Source: Bacillus timonensis
GTDB taxonomy: Bacteria; Bacillota; Bacilli; Bacillales; Bacillaceae_L
DNA: 64,000 nucleotides
Direction: 5' to 3'
Assembly (NCBI RefSeq): GCF_004799755.1
Contig: NZ_SLUB01000015.1
Coordinates: forward strand, 1 to 64,000
The notes under the pieces are model-generated. The model did not search any database. It saw nothing but the letters and a program-made list of their open reading frames with translations, and was not told where the DNA came from. Position 1 is the first letter of the stretch, and every line of letters begins with the position of its first letter. Shown here piece by piece: positions 27,721 to 36,700 of the stretch. The position numbers and the translations under genes were made by a program.

Positions 27721-28149
27721 TACACGTTCCATGATAACCTCTACAAAGCGCTCAAACCGATGTTCATCTAAAAATTGAGGCATTAATTCAATTTTCAAGG
27801 TTGCTGCTAAGTTTGAATGCACAAAAAGCATATCACGAAATTCATCAACTGCCCCACAATAATGGGGATAGCATTGGTCCCCAGTCCCAAATACAGCTGT
27901 TACGATATCCTTATTGGATGTGTTCTCAAATGCTCGATAAAGGGAAATCATTTCATTCGGAATATCCCCATTTCCCCAAGTATAGGTACCTATAATAATC
28001 GCATCATATGAATCTAATTCATATAATGGAAAATGTTCGTGCTGATAGACATTACACCTGCTAGTGTATCTACTCATATACTTGTAGATGATATTCATCG
28101 CTTCCTCTGTATTTCCAGTAACTGATGTATACACAATGGCAATCTTCAT
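27694..28149 (-). CDS. Flavodoxin in the nrd operon
   Basis: A 151-residue flavodoxin with the FMN phosphate loop VYTSVTGNTEEAM and the isoalloxazine loops GTYTWGNGDIP and FGTGDQCYPHYCGA. It starts two bases after nrdF ends, so it is translated with the reductase. In class Ib operons this place is usually taken by NrdI, a flavodoxin-like protein that supplies oxidant to build the NrdF radical cofactor; this product looks like an ordinary flavodoxin rather than NrdI. A role as electron donor or activase for NrdF is inference from position. Confidence 0.88.
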   Translation of the reverse strand: MKIAIVYTSVTGNTEEAMNIIYKYMSRYTSRCNVYQHEHFPLYELDSYDAIIIGTYTWGNGDIPNEMISLYRAFENTSNKDIVTAVFGTGDQCYPHYCGAVDEFRDMLFVHSNLAATLKIELMPQFLDEHRFERFVEVIMERVKNEKGITI

Positions 28150-28151
28150 TT

Positions 28152-29198
28152 TTATAGCTCATCAAACCCATTGGATTGGGATACCTTGGTATAGGTTCGT
28201 GATTTTTGTTCGAAGAAATCGGATTTGGTATCATTCATCATTTCATCACTAAACACTTGAATCCAGGGCATTGGGTTTTCTCTCTCTTCATATAAGTTTT
28301 GGAACCCCAGCTGGCGAAGCCTTTTATTAGCAAGATATTCAACATATTCTTCAAATTCTTTTAAATCAATTCCATCAATATCTTTCAAAATATAGCGTGC
28401 CCATTCCTTTTCAAGCTCCACTGCCTGTCCGATTGCCTTAAAGACATAATCCTTGTTTTCTGCGGTGTTAAGTTCTGGGTTTTCTGATAAAAGAATTCGT
28501 ACAAATTGAGCGATAAAATACGCATGCTGCATTTCATCCCTCTGAATATAGCTAATCATTGTGCTCGTTTTAAGCATTTTTTGTTGTCTCGCAAGGTTAT
28601 AGAAAAAGGCAAAGCCAGCATAAAAATAAATTCCCTCTAGGTTAATTGAATTGATTGCAAGCTTAAACAAATTTACTGGAGTCGGATGCTGCCTGAATCC
28701 CTCGTAAGCCTCTAGGATTACCTGATTTCTTTTTCGAACTATCGGATCTTCCTTCGCCTGATTAAAGCGATCCTTTTGTTCTTGTAAGGGTACCAATGAA
28801 CTGAGAATATAGGAATAAGATTCATTATGAACGGCTTCCTGCTGTGAGATCACTGCGAAAATAGCTTTAAAACTAGAATCTGTTACATAGTCCATGACCT
28901 GGTTCATCGTAGGTGTTTGCAAACTATCTAGTGAAGCGAGCTGAGTGTTTATTCGTAAAAATACATCCTTTTCAGAAAGGCTTAATTGGTCCCATTGCTT
29001 GATATCATCCTGCATATTAATTTCTTGGGCTTTCCAAAAATTCGAAAGCAAGGTTTGATATAAAGTATACATTTGGGGATAGGCAATATCATTCCAATTC
29101 AATAAACCCGAGGTTTCTCCATTTATTATTCCTGTTGATTTATTCGGAAACTCCGGATTAAATAATTTTATTTTTGTTAACGGCTGGTTGTTTGTCAT
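28152..29198 (-). CDS. nrdF: Ribonucleotide reductase small (beta) subunit
   Basis: A 348-residue ferritin-like R2 protein. Metal ligands and radical site are recognisable: QQEAVHNESYSY supplies Glu, His and the radical Tyr in the spacing of E. coli R2 (E-x2-H-x3-Y), and RDEMQHAYF gives a second Glu-x2-His pair. It generates the tyrosyl radical used by the alpha subunit to make deoxynucleotides. It lies 15 bases after nrdE with AAGGGGGA as ribosome site and directly before the flavodoxin gene. Whether the cofactor is di-iron or di-manganese cannot be seen. Confidence 0.94.
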   Translation of the reverse strand: MTNNQPLTKIKLFNPEFPNKSTGIINGETSGLLNWNDIAYPQMYTLYQTLLSNFWKAQEINMQDDIKQWDQLSLSEKDVFLRINTQLASLDSLQTPTMNQVMDYVTDSSFKAIFAVISQQEAVHNESYSYILSSLVPLQEQKDRFNQAKEDPIVRKRNQVILEAYEGFRQHPTPVNLFKLAINSINLEGIYFYAGFAFFYNLARQQKMLKTSTMISYIQRDEMQHAYFIAQFVRILLSENPELNTAENKDYVFKAIGQAVELEKEWARYILKDIDGIDLKEFEEYVEYLANKRLRQLGFQNLYEERENPMPWIQVFSDEMMNDTKSDFFEQKSRTYTKVSQSNGFDEL

Positions 29199-29213
29199 TC
29201 GTTCTATTCCCCC

Positions 29214-31502
29214 TTAACTATGGCATAGTTCACATTCTTCAATTTCTGCTTGTGAGGTACTTCTTACATAATATGTCGTTTTTAACCCTTGTCTCCAAGC
29301 CTCTAAATGGAGTTGCAAGAGATCCTTTGCTTTAATATCATGTCTGACATATAGATTGAAGCTAATGCCTTGGTCGATATGACGCTGGCGTGCTGCATTT
29401 TGTCTTATACTCCAAATTTGATCCACTTCATGACGTGCTTTTCGGTAAAATTCATAGGTTCTATGGTTAATATCTGGTGCGGTGACTTTAAATTTAAAAT
29501 TCTTTTTCTCCTCTGCATACTCGACTGCGTAGATTGGATCAATCCCATCCGTAGAGCCGCCAATTTTAGCTGTCGATGAATTAGGAGCAACCGCCATCAG
29601 CCAACCATTCCTCAGTCCATTCTGAGAAACATGTTCTTTAAGTCTGTTCCATCGTTCAGATGTGTACTTTCTGCGGGTAAAATAGGCTCCTGTTTCCCAA
29701 TCGGATCCTTTAAACTTCGGGTAAGCTCCTTTTTCCTTGGCAAGCTCCATGGAGGATTGTATTGCGTAATAGGCAATGTTCTCGTATAATACATCCGCGA
29801 GTTGAACAGCCTCTTCTGATTCCCAGTAAATCCCCTTAAGTGCTAAAAGATGATGCCACCCAAATGTCCCTAATCCAACCGCACGAAACTTTTTATTAGT
29901 GATATCTGCTTGTTTAACAGAGATGGTATTTAAATCAATAACATTATCGAGCATTCTTACCTGAATGCGGATTAATCGTTTTAGTACATTTTCCTGAACA
30001 GCCCTTGGCAGATTAATAGATGATAAATTACAAACTACAAAATCACCTGGTTTTCGAATGATCACAATATTTCCTTCATCATCCACATACTCTTTTGTAA
30101 TCGTGGTTACTGACATATTTTGTGCAATCTCCGTACATAAATTACTGCAGAAAATCGCTGTTCGGCCTTTTCCTAGCAGATGTTTATTTGGATTTTGACG
30201 GTTGACTGCATCACGGTAGAACATATATGGTGTTCCTGTTTCTAACTGCGCAATCATGATTCGTGCCATGACATCCATCGCACGGTAGGATTTGCGTGGT
30301 AAAAGTGGATGGTTAACAGCTTCCAAATATTTTAATGTGAAATATTTTTCATCCTCTTCATCATAAAAATCTTCAAGTCCTAATGGGTTTCCTTTTTCAT
30401 CCTTCCAGCCCATGAATTGCTTTACTTCATGTGGACAAAAGGTATGCCACTCCCCGATGCTTCTTCCATTTTCATCAACTTCTTCTAGCCTTTTCATAAA
30501 AAGATCTGGGACGGAGACTCCCGTAAAAATATCATGAGCCTTACGGCGCTCGTCCCCATTATTCGTTTTTAAATCTAGGAAACCATTCATAATGTCCTTA
30601 TGGAATAAATCAAGATAGATAGCAATTGCTCCTTGGCGTTGTCCTAATTGGTCAACACTTACTGCTGTATCATTAATTAGACGAATCCATGGTACAACCC
30701 CAGAGGAATTCCCTTTAAACTTTTTAATATCGGAGCCGAGTGCACGAACCTTTCCATAATAGACACCTATCCCCCCTCCATCTTTTGATAATCTAGAAAT
30801 ATCCCAGTTATTTAAATAAATGCCATCAAGTGAGTCCTCAACTGTATCAATAAAACAAGAGGACAACTGACCAAAGCTTTTACCCGCATTTGATAATGTT
30901 GGAGTAGCAACGGTCATATACAAATTACTTAATGCCCAGTAAGCTTCCTTGACGAACTCAATCCGCACATCCCTATTTTCATGCTGCATCAATGTCATAG
31001 CAATGATCATGAAACGCTCCTGTGGAAGTTCGTAAATATTCCGTTCGTAATCTCTAGCAAGATATCGGTCCGCTAATAAAAACAGACCGATGTATGTAAA
31101 TAGATGATCTTTAGTAGGATCAATTACCTTTTCAAGTTCAAAAATTTCATCTTTGGAATAGGAGTTTACTATATCATTGGAATAAATTCCTTTGTTCGTT
31201 AGTTCTTCAATTAACTCATGAAAGTTCCCGTATTTTAGGGTACTTTTGTAATTCCGACTCGTGGCAGCTTTTTCATAGAGCTCATTTAAATACAGATGGG
31301 CCGCTAAATATGTCCAATTAGGCTGGTCCATGGCAATGCGATTAAGGGAATAAAAAAGTCCATGTTGGTTTGCCTCAAAAGTAGAGAAATTCATCCCTTG
31401 TAGTCTATTTCTTAATTCGGTTGTATCAAGCTGATATACCTTTTTAGCATAATCAAGCGAGTGTAGAACTGAATCTAATTCTCCTTGTGTTGTGATATTC
31501 AA
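29214..31502 (-). CDS. nrdE: Ribonucleotide reductase large (alpha) subunit
   Basis: A 762-residue class I catalytic subunit. Active-site pieces: ATPTLSNAG with SSCF (first redox Cys), FCSNLCTEIAQ (radical Cys with neighbouring Asn and Glu), PNSSTAKIGGSTDGIDP, and a C-terminal ECELCHS tail that carries the CxxC pair reduced by thioredoxin. I see no clear ATP-cone at the N-terminus, which suggests no dATP off-switch of the class Ia type. Translation starts at TTG 31502 behind AGGGAGAG. Transcription is predicted to pass through a cobalamin riboswitch and terminator just upstream. Confidence 0.94.
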   Translation of the reverse strand: MNITTQGELDSVLHSLDYAKKVYQLDTTELRNRLQGMNFSTFEANQHGLFYSLNRIAMDQPNWTYLAAHLYLNELYEKAATSRNYKSTLKYGNFHELIEELTNKGIYSNDIVNSYSKDEIFELEKVIDPTKDHLFTYIGLFLLADRYLARDYERNIYELPQERFMIIAMTLMQHENRDVRIEFVKEAYWALSNLYMTVATPTLSNAGKSFGQLSSCFIDTVEDSLDGIYLNNWDISRLSKDGGGIGVYYGKVRALGSDIKKFKGNSSGVVPWIRLINDTAVSVDQLGQRQGAIAIYLDLFHKDIMNGFLDLKTNNGDERRKAHDIFTGVSVPDLFMKRLEEVDENGRSIGEWHTFCPHEVKQFMGWKDEKGNPLGLEDFYDEEDEKYFTLKYLEAVNHPLLPRKSYRAMDVMARIMIAQLETGTPYMFYRDAVNRQNPNKHLLGKGRTAIFCSNLCTEIAQNMSVTTITKEYVDDEGNIVIIRKPGDFVVCNLSSINLPRAVQENVLKRLIRIQVRMLDNVIDLNTISVKQADITNKKFRAVGLGTFGWHHLLALKGIYWESEEAVQLADVLYENIAYYAIQSSMELAKEKGAYPKFKGSDWETGAYFTRRKYTSERWNRLKEHVSQNGLRNGWLMAVAPNSSTAKIGGSTDGIDPIYAVEYAEEKKNFKFKVTAPDINHRTYEFYRKARHEVDQIWSIRQNAARQRHIDQGISFNLYVRHDIKAKDLLQLHLEAWRQGLKTTYYVRSTSQAEIEECELCHS

Positions 31503-31540
31503 TTTATTTCTCTCCCTTATCTATTTTTTTGTTAAAACAG

Positions 31541-31570
31541 AAAAAATCCGCTCAAACGAATTGAGCGGAT
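31541..31570 (-). terminator. Expression-platform terminator upstream of nrdE
   Basis: A perfect 10-bp stem ATCCGCTCAA/TTGAGCGGAT with a 5-base loop, followed by TTTTT on the minus strand, ends 39 bases before the nrdE start. GATGAAACG at 31568-31576, which includes the base of this stem, is complementary to CGTTTCATC at 31620-31628 and could form an antiterminator. Confidence 0.9.
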
Positions 31571-31599
31571 GAAACGATAACACCAAGAGAGCATAAAAA

Positions 31600-31822
31600 T
31601 AGAGCCGACCTGTCGCCACCGTTTCATCTTCCCAATCCCCGAAGAAGGTGAAACATCTTAAGAAAAGACAGGTCTCCTGACTCATGCGTCACTCTACTTT
31701 GAACCCTTCCCATATAAGTTATACAGTGGTCTGTTCATTTCGTCAGCAATTACAGTTGCGGGGGCAGTTCTGGATTTTCACCAGATTCCCTATTAAGCCT
31801 ATACGGCATCTCTTTCTTAAGG
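31600..31822 (-). promoter_or_regulatory. Cobalamin (B12) riboswitch controlling nrdEF
   Basis: On the minus strand the aptamer P1 stem is formed by CTTAAGAAAGA (31811-31821) and TCTTTTCTTAAG (31657-31668). Between them lie the core with GCCCCCGCAACTGTAA (about 31749-31764) preceded by GGTGAAAATCC, and the B12 box with GTCAGGAGACCTGTC (31667-31681). Downstream, GACCTGTC (31607-31614) can pair with the B12 box and an 11-bp hairpin (31621-31631 with 31644-31654) competes with the antiterminator. The layout predicts termination before nrdE when cobalamin is bound. Confidence 0.93.
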
Positions 31823-31927
31823 CAAAACACAATATGTAGTTATATAAACCGAAATACTATCAATATATGCTATTAAAATTAATAATAAACGACTCCAATA
31901 CTTTTAGCAAGACAAACTTTGACAAAA

Positions 31928-32437
31928 TTATTTCTCAAGAAATAATACCATATGCTCTTCGCCACGATATTGTCCGTTGTATTTCATTGCTTTTTTATCA
32001 ACAGCAAATGTTTGAAATCCTACCTTTTCATATAATTGCTTTGCAGGTGTATTTTCAGCATCCACCGTTAAATAAAGTTGCTCAATTTCAGAAATATTTT
32101 CAGCTACTTTGATCGCTTCAGTTAGCAAAGATTTTGCAATTCCCTTTCCTCTTTTTTCATCATCAACATACATTGCGACAACATTAGCCCGATGCCTTAT
32201 TTTTTGACGTGTTTCCCTTACTAAGGTTACCACACCAACTAATTGGGCTTTTTCAAATGCGCCAAATGTCAATATATATTCAGATTGAAAGCTTTTCTTG
32301 TATTCTTCGATCGGGTTTTCCTTACTAATTGCTTCATGATAGGTGACTAAAAACGCATCTGGATCAGTTGTTAATGCTTTTAGTCGTAGCTTCCAATAGC
32401 CCTCAGCATCCTCTGGTATAAGCTTTCTAATATTCAT
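31928..32437 (-). CDS. GNAT family N-acetyltransferase
   Basis: A 169-residue GNAT enzyme with the acetyl-CoA loop VDDEKRGKGIAKSLL (R/Q-x-x-G-x-G/A form) near residue 100 and the late strand QLYEKVGFQTF. AAGGAGGG sits 6 bases before ATG 32437; the frame extends seven codons upstream without a ribosome site. The acceptor is unknown. Single gene, upstream of the nrd riboswitch on the same strand. Confidence 0.87.
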   Translation of the reverse strand: MNIRKLIPEDAEGYWKLRLKALTTDPDAFLVTYHEAISKENPIEEYKKSFQSEYILTFGAFEKAQLVGVVTLVRETRQKIRHRANVVAMYVDDEKRGKGIAKSLLTEAIKVAENISEIEQLYLTVDAENTPAKQLYEKVGFQTFAVDKKAMKYNGQYRGEEHMVLFLEK

Positions 32438-32588
32438 AGTATCCCTCCTTAAGAACATTTGTTCTTGTATTTTTTATTTTACTTAATTATAATGGTACTT
32501 AAGGAAAAAATATACAAAAACGTATGACTTCTTTAGGAAATAGATAACATAGTGTAACGATACGAAATTTAAAAGGAGTGTTTTGTGA

Positions 32589-32999
32589 ATGAAAGGACAA
32601 GCAACACCGTATTTAATGTTTAACGGAAATGCAAAGGAAGCTTTGGACTATTACAAGGAAATTTTTGAAGGGGAAATTTTGGATGTGCAAACATATGCTA
32701 AGGCGGGTTATGAGAACCAGGATTGGGCGAACGATAGACTCATCCATGGTAAATTTAAAAAGAATGACTTCTTATTAATGGTATCCGATGATTCTCCAGA
32801 CCAAACAGTTACGATCGGAAACAACATCTCGCTTGTTATTGAATTCGAGAGTGAAGAAGAGATTACAAGAACGTTTAATGATTTAAAGGAAAAAGGAACA
32901 GTAATCATGGAATTACAGGATACTTTCTGGGGTGCCAAATATGCAAAAGTAAAAGACCCATTCGGGATTATTTGGGATTTAAACTTCGAAAAACAGTAA
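32589..32999 (+). CDS. PhnB-like VOC (glyoxalase-fold) protein
   Basis: A 136-residue protein of the PhnB/YjdN branch of the vicinal-oxygen-chelate superfamily: QATPYLMFNGNAKEALDYYK at the start, then MVSDDSPDQ, and the C-terminal block WGAKYAKVKDPFGIIWDLN. Members often lack proven activity; some resemble 3-demethylubiquinone methyltransferase fragments. Start ATG 32589 behind AAAGGAG. It is a single gene followed by a C6/G6 hairpin. Confidence 0.88.
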   Translation: MKGQATPYLMFNGNAKEALDYYKEIFEGEILDVQTYAKAGYENQDWANDRLIHGKFKKNDFLLMVSDDSPDQTVTIGNNISLVIEFESEEEITRTFNDLKEKGTVIMELQDTFWGAKYAKVKDPFGIIWDLNFEKQ

Positions 33000-33007
33000 T
33001 TGTGAAT

Positions 33008-33031
33008 ATCCCCCCAACCATCAGGGGGGAT
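33008..33031. terminator. Hairpin between VOC and GNAT genes
   Basis: ATCCCCCC and GGGGGGAT arms with an 8-base loop lie between convergent genes. The T-rich tract comes only later on the plus strand, so strength is uncertain. Confidence 0.6.
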
Positions 33032-33036
33032 CTAGA

Positions 33037-33576
33037 TTATTTTTTCCATTCGTGTTTTAGCAGACCATAAAAATACATATCAAAACGTTTGCCGTCTCGC
33101 TCGAGGAATTCCCTAGAAGTTCCTTCCCTGACAAAGCCTAGTTTTTCATATAAAGCGATGGCTCTTTCATTGTACTGAAATACAGTTAATTGGACTCTAT
33201 GCAGATTTAATTCCTGAAATGCAAAATCTAACACAAGCTGCAACGCTTCATGTCCAAGCCCTCGATTTCGGTTACCATCTCCGCCAATTGCAATGGCGAG
33301 CCATGCATTTCGATGTGGCCAAATAATACTATCAATGTCAACAAAGCCGACTAATTTTTCAGTAGCTAACTCTTTAATTCCAAACACGAATGCTTTTTCA
33401 TTTTTCTGCTCGACCCATTCCTTGAAGTCAGAAGGATGTTTTGGGAAGGATGGTAACGTATCTAAATTTCTAAGAAACTCCTGATCTTCATACCAACTCA
33501 CAATTGTTGGAACATCCTCATCCTTAAATCTTACAAGTTCAACCTTTTTTCCTTTTAGTAGATTATATGTAATCAT
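33037..33576 (-). CDS. RimJ/RimL-type GNAT acetyltransferase
   Basis: A 179-residue acetyltransferase of the RimJ/RimL group: VELVRFKDEDVPTIVSWYED near the start, the acetyl-CoA site GGDGNRNRGLGHEAL near residue 95 and the family ending LNLHRVQLTVFQYNERAIAL followed by YEKLGFVREGTSRE. Such enzymes modify protein N-termini or small amines; the substrate is not predictable. ATG 33576 lies behind AAGGGG. Convergent with the VOC gene. Confidence 0.88.
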   Translation of the reverse strand: MITYNLLKGKKVELVRFKDEDVPTIVSWYEDQEFLRNLDTLPSFPKHPSDFKEWVEQKNEKAFVFGIKELATEKLVGFVDIDSIIWPHRNAWLAIAIGGDGNRNRGLGHEALQLVLDFAFQELNLHRVQLTVFQYNERAIALYEKLGFVREGTSREFLERDGKRFDMYFYGLLKHEWKK

Positions 33577-33683
33577 ATGATATACCCCTTCATTATCGAC
33601 TAATTTAGTAATTCAACATTTCGCATTGATTTCCTTTTTCAATCATTCTTTAATTGTCATATGTTACCGAGTAGTTCGCATTA

Positions 33684-33712
33684 TAAAAAGCCATAGAAAC
33701 CTGTTCTATGGC
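33684..33712 (-). terminator. Terminator of the large nuclease gene
   Basis: A perfect 9-bp stem GCCATAGAA/TTCTATGGC with a 5-base loop, then TTTTT on the minus strand. Confidence 0.9.
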
Positions 33713-33726
33713 CTTCCTATTATTTT

Positions 33727-36700
33727 TTAATTGAACTTTTGAAATCCTTTACCTTTGGATTTCATTGAGAAATCATAAGCATCTAAAGCACCCTTACGAT
33801 TGTTCTTCTGCACTTTAATTTCAATTTCACCATCAGGTAATTCAGCAGCAGGAACTTGAAGATCAACAACGCTATTCGAAATTACGATTGTTGCATTTGC
33901 TTCTTTAAGCTTTGTAACAGCTTCAGAACTCAATGATACAAAAATTGTATTTTTCTTTTCAGGTACTTCAACTCTAACAGTAGCTCCATCTGTTAAATCA
34001 CCTAAATCATTTGCGGTAACAACATACTTGTTTCCTCGCTCAACGTCTGGAGTTACAACAACAATCTGAGGTTCTTCACCTGGTGTTGTTAAAATATCAA
34101 CAATTCTGCCTTCAATTTCAGTTGGAATTCCTTCACTACCAAGGCTTATTAAATGGTCACGGAAGTTTTCCCAATCAGAAAGTCCAAGATCTGTTACACG
34201 ACCTTCCTCATACGCTTTTGCAAATACATCATAGCCATCGCCACCTTTAGCAGTAAAGGCATTTGTAGCAATGGTGTACGTTGTATCATCATTAACTGCA
34301 ACCAGTTTATTATTGGAATCGTTAATGTAAACTTCGACTACACGCTCCCCTGCTGGTTTGGACGAATCAAATTCGACCTTACCTCCTGCAACATGTAAGA
34401 AGCCGCCATTCTCTCCTGGATACTTGCTTAACGAAATTTCAAACGCTTCTTTAAGCTCAGCACCTGTTATCTCCATTGTCGCTAACGTATTTCCAAAAGG
34501 AAGAACAGTAATAACTTCACCAACAGTGATTGGGCCAGCATTTATAGCTGAACGGATACCACCACCGTTTTGTAATGCCATCACGACATTTTTACCAGTG
34601 AATTCTCTTGCTTTTGTAAGCATACCATCTGTAATCAAGTTACCAAGAATCGTTTCGTTCTTACGTACGCTTGGTTTTGAATTATCACCATTTGTACGAG
34701 GGTTTTCTAATTCAATTGGGGTTTCTACACCAATTTCTTCCTGAGCTACCTCATCGACACGCGTTTTGAAGGGTGCTAATATTTCGGCTGCTTCAGGATC
34801 ATCCACTTGATTACCGATTGGTACTAAACCACCATCATGGGCTACTACTACACCATTTTCATCAAATTCAACATTTAAAACCCCAAGATTGCTGTTCGCA
34901 TTTCCTGTTTGAACGATTACTGTTGGTGTTTCGTCATTTGCAACAACTACAGGTTCAGATAATGTTGTATGGCTGTGTCCACCAACAATTATGTCAATGC
35001 CCTCTACTTCTTCAGCAAGAGTTAAGTCGTTGTCGACAGCTGCATTATCGTCATATCCAATGTGGGTTAATGCAATAATCTTGTTAACACCTTGTGCTTC
35101 CAGAGCCGTTACAGCCATTTCAGCTTTCTCTAGATAGTTTTCAAATTCAATCGAACCTGGGCTTGAGATATCGGCTGTTTCTTCTGTTGTTAAACCGAAG
35201 ATTCCTACTTTTTCACCGTTAACCTCTTTAATAATCCCATTGTAAATTTGACCATTACTAAAGTCAGCTTCGATAGAATCATTGAAAATTCCAGCGAATG
35301 TATCATCCTTTGAGAAGTCAGCATTGGCACTAACAAATGGGAATGTGGCACCTCGGATAAAGTCCGCTAATTTTTGATGTCCTTCACCTGATGAACCTAA
35401 ATCAAATTCATGGTTACCAAAGGTCATTGCATCAAAGCCCATTAAGTTCATCATCGCTAAGTCTGCTGCACCTTGGAACTCATTGAAATACAAGGTTCCT
35501 GTAAATGCGTCCCCTGCATGTAGAAGAAGTGCATTTGGATCTTTGGCTCTTTCTTCTTTCACTGCAGTCACTGTTTTAGGCATATTATCTAGGGCTGCAT
35601 GTGTATCATTTGTATGCATAACCGTTAAGTCGAAATTATCTATCTTGTCTTTTAAATCTACTTGTACCATTACCGGGTCATGATCACTTGCACGTCCGGC
35701 CATATCTGTAAAGTCTGCATTGATGTGTAAAATATCAATCTTTGTTTTTGGCACTAGGTTATTTGATACCACAATATGGTCTAAAACTTGTGAATTACCT
35801 TGGAACAAGTATGTGTAACGATCACTTTGTTCAACATGGTTAATCATGTTGGTCATCAATTCGCCCTCAAAAATTTTCATAGAGTCAGAGAATTGAAAGT
35901 CATTATAGTCGCCAACAGATACAATATTTGCATTCGGGTTATCAGCTTTAATTTCTTCTACAAAGTCATACACGATATTGGCGATTTGTTTACGTTGCAC
36001 CTCACTACCATATACCGGTGGTTGTGTTGAACCGAATAAAGGAGTGTCTCCGGATTTGGAATTCCAGTGGTTTGCAATCACAACTACATCTTCACCTTGG
36101 AAGGTAAATTGAGCAGCTAAAGGTTTACGACTGTTAGCAAATGCAGGATTTGTAGGATCAATTCGTCCAGGGTTATGTGTTAATTTCCCACTTTCATAAC
36201 CCACTGCAGTTGTAGCATCACCGGCTGGAATTCCTTCAGGTAAAGAAACTCGTTCTGGATTATATAAGAATCCAACACGGATATTGGCATTTGGTGCTCC
36301 ACCATCTTCATTATAAATAGGGTCAATGTTTAAATATTCATATCTAGGACCGCCTGCATCAACAATGGCTTGAATTAGACGTTCATAGCTTTCATTTGCA
36401 GCTGAATCACCTGCGTCTTGACCGTTGTTATCTTGAACTTCAGTTACCCCGATAATATCAGGACTTTCCATATCTTGAACAAATGCTCTTGCTAGTTTCT
36501 GTGCTTTATCGTTTGATGTTTCTTTTGTGTTATTCGAGAAATTTTCTAGATTATAAGAAGCAATCGTTAGCTTATCATCTTCTTTAATAATCGTTGTTGT
36601 CTCAGGTTTCGTATTGCCTTCAACATGTTTTGATTGCATGTCTGCTAAATCAACATAGATCTTATAGTTTTGGAAACCATAGTTTACGACACCTGTAATT

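Noticed and set aside
27694-28149. Calling the flavodoxin NrdI
   Set aside because: Its loops are those of ordinary flavodoxins; only its position recalls NrdI.
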